From Brevundimonas sp. (GTDB taxonomy: Bacteria > Pseudomonadota > Alphaproteobacteria > Caulobacterales > Caulobacteraceae), in contig JAAXIW010000344.1 in assembly GCA_012270135.1 (NCBI GenBank), positions 1-12,516 on the forward strand: a stretch of 12,516 nt of DNA, read 5' to 3'. A model generated the notes under the pieces. That model made no database searches and was not told the origin of the DNA. It saw nothing but the letters and a program-made list of their open reading frames with translations. Positions 7,967-12,516 of the stretch are shown piece by piece. The position numbers and the translations under genes were made by a program. Position 1 is the first letter of the stretch. The number at the start of each line of letters is the position of its first letter.

Positions 7967-8359
7967 ATGTTCGACCGGTTTTCCGCTTACCAGCCGCAGC
8001 TGCTCAGCGTTCTGCGCATCGTCACAGGCCTTCTGTTCGTCTGCCACGGCACGGCCAAGGTGCTCGGCTTTCCCGCCATGGACGGTCTGCCGGAACCCGG
8101 CCTCAGCCTCGCCGGCCTGTCGGGCCCGCTCGAGCTGATCCTCGGCTCCCTGTTCGTGATCGGCCTGTTCACCCGCCCGGTCGCCTTCCTGGCCTCCGGC
8201 TTCTGCGCCGTCGGCTACTGGGCCGTGCACGGCATGCAGAGCCCGTTTCCGATCATGAACGGCGGTGAGACCATCGCCCTCTACTGCTTCGTCTTCCTCT
8301 ACTTCGTCGCCTCGGGTCCGGGGCCGTGGAGCGTCGACGCCCGGATGAAGCGCGCCTAG
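7967..8359 (+). CDS. DoxX-family membrane protein
   Basis: This 130-residue inner-membrane protein of the DoxX/DoxD-like family has about four hydrophobic segments (roughly 13-33, 50-70, 72-90 and 100-118). The early segment [20 protein letters not shown] and the later [15 protein letters not shown] are the usual DoxX signature. Members are quinone- or redox-associated membrane proteins of poorly known role; in mycobacteria a DoxX protein works with superoxide dismutase and SseA in oxidative-stress defence. The start is fixed by AGGGAGG 5-6 nt upstream, which lies inside a hairpin. It begins 74 nt after the acyl-ACP synthetase stop, so it may be co-transcribed with it. It converges on the WrbA-type gene and shares the tetranucleotide CTAG with it at the stop codons. 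Confidence 0.93.
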   Translation: MFDRFSAYQPQLLSVLRIVTGLLFVCHGTAKVLGFPAMDGLPEPGLSLAGLSGPLELILGSLFVIGLFTRPVAFLASGFCAVGYWAVHGMQSPFPIMNGGETIALYCFVFLYFVASGPGPWSVDARMKRA

Positions 8360-8958
8360 CCGAAAAGCTTCTTCGCCGTCTCGGCGACGTAGCGGCCCTG
8401 CCAGCGGGCGCCGTCCAGTTCGTTCTCGCTGGGCATGCGCGAACCGTCGCCGCCGGTGATGGTCGTGGCGCCGTAGGGCGAGCCGCCGGTCACTTCATCG
8501 ATACGGGACTGGCCTTCCCAGGCGTAGGGCAGCCCCGCGATCAGCATGCCGTGGTGCAACAAGGTCTGGATCAGACCGATCAGCGTGGTTTCCTGACCGC
8601 CGTGCTGGGTCGCCGTCGAACTGAAGGCAGATCCGACCTTTCCGACCAGCGCGCCCTTGGCCCACAGGCCCCCGGTCTGGTCGAGGAAGTTGCGCATCTG
8701 GGAGGCCGCGGTGCCGTAGCGGGTCCCTGCCCCGACGATGATGGCGTCATAGCCGCCCAGATCGTCGACCGTGGCGATCGGCGCCGCCTGATCCAGCTTG
8801 TAGCCGCTCTTCTTCGCCAGCTCTTCGGGGACGAGTTCCGGGACCCGCTTGATGTCGACCGACGCCCCGTCGACCTGACGCGCGCCCTCGGCGATCGCCT
8901 CCGCCATGGCTTCGACGTGGCCGTAGGTGGAGTGATAAAGGACGAGGATCTTGGTCAT
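8356..8958 (-). CDS. wrbA: NAD(P)H:quinone oxidoreductase, WrbA type
   Basis: WrbA is a tetrameric, FMN-containing flavodoxin-like enzyme in the cytoplasm that reduces quinones by two electrons using NAD(P)H, avoiding semiquinone radicals. The 200-residue length matches the family. The FMN phosphate loop is HSTYGH at 9-14. The isoalloxazine contacts are [22 protein letters not shown] (78-99, WrbA signature) and [12 protein letters not shown] (114-125). [10 protein letters not shown] (158-167) is also typical of WrbA. The frame is open 12 codons further upstream, but the ATG at 8956-8958 has GGAG six nt before it and gives the standard [10 protein letters not shown] start. Its stop overlaps that of doxX on the other strand. 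An 84-nt gap upstream can hold its own promoter. Nothing is missing or altered. Confidence 0.97.
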   Translation of the reverse strand: MTKILVLYHSTYGHVEAMAEAIAEGARQVDGASVDIKRVPELVPEELAKKSGYKLDQAAPIATVDDLGGYDAIIVGAGTRYGTAASQMRNFLDQTGGLWAKGALVGKVGSAFSSTATQHGGQETTLIGLIQTLLHHGMLIAGLPYAWEGQSRIDEVTGGSPYGATTITGGDGSRMPSENELDGARWQGRYVAETAKKLFG

Positions 8959-9042
8959 TGGACGCTCCGCTGGACTGGGGTGTAACAGCAACAACCACTG
9001 TAGCGGAAATGGGTTCCATCGCCCGGCGGTCGCGTCCCGCCC

Positions 9043-9510
9043 TCAGGCCTTGATCCTTGGTCCCAGAGGGCAGACCCGGTCGTAGAATTCGGCGGGGGCC
9101 GGGACGGCGCCGCCGCGCAGCAGCCGGAAGCGATGCTCCACCACCATCGCCTGCTGCTCGATATTGAGCCCGCCCCAGCTGCAGTCCATCCCCACGGGAT
9201 ATTCGTACGATGCCGGGCGGTCCCCTGCCCTGAGCTTGCCGGTCAGCAGGTTCACGCCCTGCTGCGCCTGCCAGACGTGGGTCAGCTCGTGGATCAGCGT
9301 GGCCTGCTGCTTCAGCGGCGCCGTGGCGATATCCGCCGGCAGGGTCCGGCCCGGCCACACGATCCACTCCCGCCCGAACCAGCGGCCGGGAACGAAGGCG
9401 CGGTTGAAGGGCCAGGGCGCCGGCAGGACGCGGATGCTTTCGCAACGCAGGGCGTCGCCGAACGCTTCCCGCGCCAGCGCCTCTTCCCCGATGGTCAGCG
9501 GCCGGATCAC
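9043..9510 (-). CDS. HExxH-motif protein, DUF4157-like ('vgr-related' family)
   Basis: This 155-residue protein has the zinc-metallopeptidase motif H74-E-L-T-H78 in LIHELTHVWQAQQG. It resembles the conserved core of DUF4157 (HELxHVxQQ) and small alphaproteobacterial proteins that, as I recall, are annotated 'vgr related protein'; their start RPLTxGExALARexFGDA matches residues 3-20 here. E118 or E125 in NIEQQAMVVEH could be the third metal ligand. No signal peptide or membrane segment is seen; C23, C110 and C147 are the only cysteines. The start is GTG at 9508-9510, overlapping the M15 peptidase stop by 4 nt (GTGA), so the genes are translationally coupled. A longer frame to 9567 would overlap the peptidase gene much more. 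Peptidase activity and targets are not established. Confidence 0.82.
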   Translation of the reverse strand: MIRPLTIGEEALAREAFGDALRCESIRVLPAPWPFNRAFVPGRWFGREWIVWPGRTLPADIATAPLKQQATLIHELTHVWQAQQGVNLLTGKLRAGDRPASYEYPVGMDCSWGGLNIEQQAMVVEHRFRLLRGGAVPAPAEFYDRVCPLGPRIKA

Positions 9511-10406
9511 GGAGCGGCCACGGTCCCGGCATAGCCTCCCGTCGGGCTGACCCACTCCCAATGCCACGGCTCATAGACATAGGGCACGAAGCCGAACCGG
9601 TGGGCGTTCTGAACCAGCCAGCGGTAGGTGGCCCCGCGACTCATGTGCAGCCGGCTGGCGGGCGAGGTGTTGTCGACGCCCGTTTCGTCCAGCTGGCCGA
9701 CGTAGAGATCGACCGCCGTGCCGGTGCGGTGCGGCGAACAGACGGCCCGGCGCAGCCCGTCGCAATTGCCCTGCGCGGCGCAGCGGGCGGCGTCCGCCTC
9801 CGGATCGCGAAAGCCGGAGAAGATCTGCAGCAACTCCGGATCGGCCGCGACCTCGGGAACTTCCTCCCGCGCCGCAGCCACCATCAACCGGTAGGCGGCC
9901 AGCACATCGCGGCGCAACAGACGCGTCAGCCTGTCCGCGTGCTCCTCGGAGGCGACCAGATAGCCGAGCTGATACAGCGGCGGCGGGTCGGGGCACGGCT
10001 GTTCGCGCACCCGCTCCATGATGAACGGTCGGCGCTCCTGCCAAAGACCCCGGAAGACCTGGAAGGTGGCCGCGTCGAACCAGCCGGTGGCCGGAAGGTT
10101 GTGGGCATGCTGGAACTCCGCCAGCGCCTTGGCGAAGCGCGGCGATCCGGGCGCGCAGCCGGTGCCCAGCTCTTTCTGGATCAGGGGCAGATAGGTCTCC
10201 CAGCCCCACTCGGGCGGACCGAACGGCCGCCATTCCAGCGAATAGTGCGAGATGGCGTTGGCGAGGGCCGGCGCGCCCCATTCGATCTGGCCGGCGTCGC
10301 AGGTCTCCGCGGAACGGACCTGGGCGTGCGCATCGCCGGCGTGCGCCGTCACCCCGATCAGGAGCGGCAGGGCGGCCAGCATGGACAGGACGGCGCGCTT
10401 CGACAT
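9507..10406 (-). CDS. Secreted M15-family peptidase with peptidoglycan-binding-like domain
   Basis: This is a 299-residue exported protein. Residues 1-28 form a signal peptide with AxA cleavage sites at 21-23 and 26-28. Residues about 85-125 (AKALAEFQHAHNLPATGWFDAATF) look like a PG_binding_1 domain. The C-terminal part is an M15 (VanY/DacB-like) D,D-carboxypeptidase or endopeptidase: SGFR at 197-200, zinc ligands H226 and D233 in SPHRTGTAVDL, and catalytic E279 plus ligand H282 in YEPWHWEW. It is predicted to trim peptidoglycan cross-links or stem peptides in the periplasm. Possible starts are TTG 10442, ATG 10436 and ATG 10406; the last gives a clean signal peptide and is chosen. It is coupled to the HExxH gene downstream and divergent from the MFS transporter. 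Confidence 0.92.
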   Translation of the reverse strand: MSKRAVLSMLAALPLLIGVTAHAGDAHAQVRSAETCDAGQIEWGAPALANAISHYSLEWRPFGPPEWGWETYLPLIQKELGTGCAPGSPRFAKALAEFQHAHNLPATGWFDAATFQVFRGLWQERRPFIMERVREQPCPDPPPLYQLGYLVASEEHADRLTRLLRRDVLAAYRLMVAAAREEVPEVAADPELLQIFSGFRDPEADAARCAAQGNCDGLRRAVCSPHRTGTAVDLYVGQLDETGVDNTSPASRLHMSRGATYRWLVQNAHRFGFVPYVYEPWHWEWVSPTGGYAGTVAAP

Positions 10407-10550
10407 GCCCCGATGGTGACCCCAGCCGTGTGTCATCGGCAAGGCCCTTCGCGCGCCGGCGGAGGGGTGGCCGGTCCGGCTCGCGCGGCGCGCTCAAAGG
10501 CGGCATGGTGAGCCTACGGCCGACTCAGGGCCGGACCGCCGGACGCCCGC
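10407..10550. promoter_or_regulatory. Divergent promoter region, M15 peptidase / MFS transporter
   Basis: These 144 very GC-rich bases lie between two genes that diverge, so both promoters should be here. No -35/-10 pair stands out. GCCGGTCCGGC is a 5-bp-arm palindrome near 10469-10480, and a partial inverted copy (GGCCGGACCGCC) occurs at about 10529-10540, roughly 60 nt away. These could be operator half-sites but are equally expected from base composition. Confidence 0.3.
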
Positions 10551-11993
10551 ATGACCGACGCCGCCCAAACCTCGACCGGAGGAACCGCCCCGCGCCGCAG
10601 CAACGGCGTCCTCGCCGCCTTCTCCGCGGCCTGCCTGCCCTATGCCGCCCTCGGCCTGCCGGTCTATGTGACCCTGCCGGAGTTCTACGCCAGCCATGTC
10701 GGCGTCGATCTGGCCGTGGTCGGTCTGGTGTTCCTGATCATCCGCATGGCCGACATCCTCGTCGATCCCGCCCTCGGCATGGTCATCGACCGCACCCACA
10801 GCCGCTTCGGCCGCTACCGGCTGTGGATGGGGATGGCGGCGCCGGTGCTCATGCTGGCGGTCGGCATGCTGTTCATGGCCCGGCCGGGCGCCGGGCCGGT
10901 CCATCTGACCGTCTGGCTGGTGGTGCTGTCGCTGGGCTTCTCCGTCAGCCTGCTGTCGCAGGTCAGCTGGGCCTCGGCCCTGTCGTCAGACTACAATCAG
11001 CGTTCGCGCATCTACGGCTGGTGGCAGACGGCCAACATCATCGGCGTTCTGGCCGTGCTGATGGTGCCGGTGCTGGTTCAGAACATGGGCTGGGGCGACT
11101 ATGCCCGCGCGGTTCAGTGGCAGGGCTGGTTCATCATCGTCGCCCTGCCCGTCTCCTTGGCCGTCACCTTCACCTTCACGCCGGAACCGCCGCCAGGCCC
11201 GCCCGCCTCCGCCGAAAGCCGGTTCGCCTATCTGGCCCTGTTCAAACGGCCGGTGATCCAGCGCCTGCTGGGCGCGGACCTGGCGCTCGGCGTCGCGCGC
11301 GGGGTGGTCGGGGCCCTGTTCTTCTACTTCTTCGAGGCCGCCCGCGGGTTCGAGCGCGCCGAGACCTCCATCCTGCTGCTCGTCTATTTCGTCTTCGGGC
11401 TGTTCGGGGCCCCGGCGTGGAGCTGGCTGGCGGTGCGGCTGGGCAAGCACCGGGCGCTGATCTGGGCCTGCGTCTATTTCGCCGTCACCCTGATGTTCGC
11501 CGCCTTCCTGGCCCCGGTTCTGGTCGAGCCCGCCCGCGCCGCGCTCGAGGCCGCGACCGGTTCGCCCGCCCCCTATGCCGACCTGCTGATGGCCGGGATC
11601 ATGGTCGCCCTTGTCGGACTGGCCTTCGCATCCGGTGATCTGTTGCTCAGGGCCATGATGGCCGACGTCAGCGATCAGGTGCGGCTGGACGACGGCGCCG
11701 ACCGGACCGGCCTGCTGTTCTCGATCCTGACCGCCACATCCAAGCTGGGCTACGCTGTATCGGTCCTGACCTTCGCCGGCCTGCGCATGGCCGGCTTCGA
11801 TCCGGGACTGGGCGGCGAGAATTCCGGTCAGGCCCTGATGTGGCTGCAGATCATGTTCGCCGGCCTGCCGGCCCTGTGCCTGTTGCTCGCCGCCGTCGCC
11901 CTGCACCGCTATCCGCTGGATCAGGCCCGCCACGCCGAGATCCGCGCCGCCCTTGAAGCGCGCGGGGCCGCGCCGCATCAGACCGGACCATGA
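10551..11993 (+). CDS. MFS transporter, GPH-type (glycoside-pentoside-hexuronide:cation symporter)
   Basis: This 480-residue protein has about twelve hydrophobic helices and is predicted to sit in the inner membrane. The loop after helix 2, residues 68-88 (D-I-L-V-D-P-A-L-G and then DRTHSRFGR), is the hallmark of the GPH (MFS_2) family, which imports sugars or glycosides with H+ or Na+. A related sequence, SGDLLLRAMMADVSDQ, lies in the second half where GPH proteins have a similar motif. Alphaproteobacterial members often carry unknown substrates, so none is assigned. The ATG at 10551 gives a short cytoplasmic N-tail before helix 1; its ribosome-binding site is weak. The stop overlaps the mazG start by 4 nt (ATGA). 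No sugar-catabolic gene lies next to it in the window. Confidence 0.92.
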   Translation: MTDAAQTSTGGTAPRRSNGVLAAFSAACLPYAALGLPVYVTLPEFYASHVGVDLAVVGLVFLIIRMADILVDPALGMVIDRTHSRFGRYRLWMGMAAPVLMLAVGMLFMARPGAGPVHLTVWLVVLSLGFSVSLLSQVSWASALSSDYNQRSRIYGWWQTANIIGVLAVLMVPVLVQNMGWGDYARAVQWQGWFIIVALPVSLAVTFTFTPEPPPGPPASAESRFAYLALFKRPVIQRLLGADLALGVARGVVGALFFYFFEAARGFERAETSILLLVYFVFGLFGAPAWSWLAVRLGKHRALIWACVYFAVTLMFAAFLAPVLVEPARAALEAATGSPAPYADLLMAGIMVALVGLAFASGDLLLRAMMADVSDQVRLDDGADRTGLLFSILTATSKLGYAVSVLTFAGLRMAGFDPGLGGENSGQALMWLQIMFAGLPALCLLLAAVALHRYPLDQARHAEIRAALEARGAAPHQTGP

Positions 11994-12516
11994 CCGACTC
12001 CCCTCCCTCCCCCGTCGACCGTCTCAACGCCATCATGGCGCGGCTGCGCGACCCGGTCGGCGGCTGCCCCTGGGACGTCGAACAGACCTTCCAGACCATC
12101 GCCCCCTATACGCTGGAGGAGGCCTATGAGGTCGCAGACGCCATCGAGCGCGGCGACTTCGACGAGCTCAAGTCCGAGCTGGGCGACCTGCTGTTCCAGG
12201 TCGTCTTCCACGCCCGCATGGCCGAGGAACAGGGTCTGTTCGCCTTCGACGACGTGGCTGAGGCCATCGCCGACAAGCTGGAGCGCCGCCACCCGCACGT
12301 CTTCGGCGACGAGGCCGCCAAGCCCGACGGCGCCACCCAGAAGGCCCGCTGGGAGGACATCAAGGCCGCCGAGCGCAAGGACAAGCAGCAGCACGGCGTG
12401 CTCGACGACGTCCCCGTCGGTCTCCCCGCCCTCGCCCGCGCCGCCAAGCTGACCAAACGCGCCGCCCGCGTCGGCTTCGACTGGCCGTCGACCGACGAGG
12501 TGTTCGACAAATTCGT
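11990..12516 (+). CDS. mazG: Nucleoside triphosphate pyrophosphohydrolase MazG, 3' end beyond the window
   Basis: MazG hydrolyses (d)NTPs to NMP and pyrophosphate; it cleans non-canonical nucleotides and lowers ppGpp during stress in E. coli. The first 175 codons are present. Visible signatures are CPWD (26-29), the Mg2+-binding helix pair with E43, E44 and E47 (EEAYE) and E63, D66 (ELGDLLFQ), then RRHPHVFG (99-106) and TQKARWEDIKAAER (116-129). These fit the start of the two-domain MazG, whose full length is usually about 260-270 residues, so roughly 90 residues should lie outside. The start ATG overlaps the transporter stop (ATGA), indicating coupled translation; the ribosome-binding site is poor, as is common for such overlaps. 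No mazEF toxin genes are seen. Confidence 0.96.
   Translation, partial: MTDSPPSPVDRLNAIMARLRDPVGGCPWDVEQTFQTIAPYTLEEAYEVADAIERGDFDELKSELGDLLFQVVFHARMAEEQGLFAFDDVAEAIADKLERRHPHVFGDEAAKPDGATQKARWEDIKAAERKDKQQHGVLDDVPVGLPALARAAKLTKRAARVGFDWPSTDEVFDKF

Noticed and set aside
9005..9040. Short inverted repeats (GGCGG/CCGCC and ATGG/CCAT) between the wrbA and HExxH genes
   Set aside because: Stems of 4-5 bp without a T-run are expected by chance in this base composition, so no terminator is called.
10467..10540. GGTCCGG/CCGGACC inverted repeats upstream of the MFS transporter as an operator
   Set aside because: The repeats are short and imperfect, about 60 nt apart, and built only of G/C-rich words that are frequent here; not enough to call a binding site.
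10986..11978. A 330-codon frame on the minus strand opposite the MFS transporter
   Set aside because: It is antisense to a clear twelve-helix transporter; the product is Gly/Gln/Asp-rich and hydrophilic, as expected for the complement of hydrophobic codons.

Overview
The window is high-GC, gene-dense bacterial chromosome. Protein sequences and the gene neighbourhood (lipA next to a ratA/COQ10-type gene, enolase nearby, a stand-alone Aas-like acyl-ACP synthetase) suggest an alphaproteobacterium, most probably Caulobacteraceae and close to Brevundimonas or Caulobacter. This is an inference from recognised protein families, not a database match. No rRNA, tRNA, CRISPR array, insertion sequence or phage gene was seen. 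No stretch over 300 bases lacks a gene.

Layout. Positions 1-6172 are transcribed on the minus strand. Read in that direction: lipA (lipoyl synthase), a ratA/COQ10-like ubiquinone-binding gene, an L-2-hydroxyglutarate oxidase-like FAD enzyme and two GNAT acetyltransferases form one tight cluster with 4- and 8-base overlaps. It ends at a hairpin terminator. Next comes rpmF (ribosomal protein L32), followed by tandem hairpins, then a small lipoprotein, enolase (eno), and the start of an unrecognised gene that leaves the window. Positions 6333-8359 run on the plus strand: an acyl-[ACP] synthetase divergent from lipA, then a DoxX-family membrane protein whose ribosome-binding site lies inside a hairpin. 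Positions 8356-10406 run on the minus strand: a secreted M15 peptidase, an HExxH protein coupled to it, and a WrbA-type quinone oxidoreductase whose stop codon overlaps that of doxX. From 10551 the plus strand carries a GPH-type sugar/cation symporter overlapping mazG, which is cut by the window end.

How the genes fit together. The 3638-6172 cluster reads as a small respiratory-carbon module. LipA makes the cofactor of pyruvate and 2-oxoglutarate dehydrogenases. The COQ10-like protein handles ubiquinone. The L-2-hydroxyglutarate oxidase-like enzyme would return a side product of 2-oxoglutarate to the cycle and pass electrons to the quinone pool. The M15 peptidase and HExxH pair looks like an envelope module. 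Most of the window is ordinary housekeeping sequence. The points worth checking are the doxX leader hairpin, the hairpins that isolate rpmF, the HExxH/M15 pair and the truncated gene after eno. I saw no clear sign of a novel defence or mobile system.
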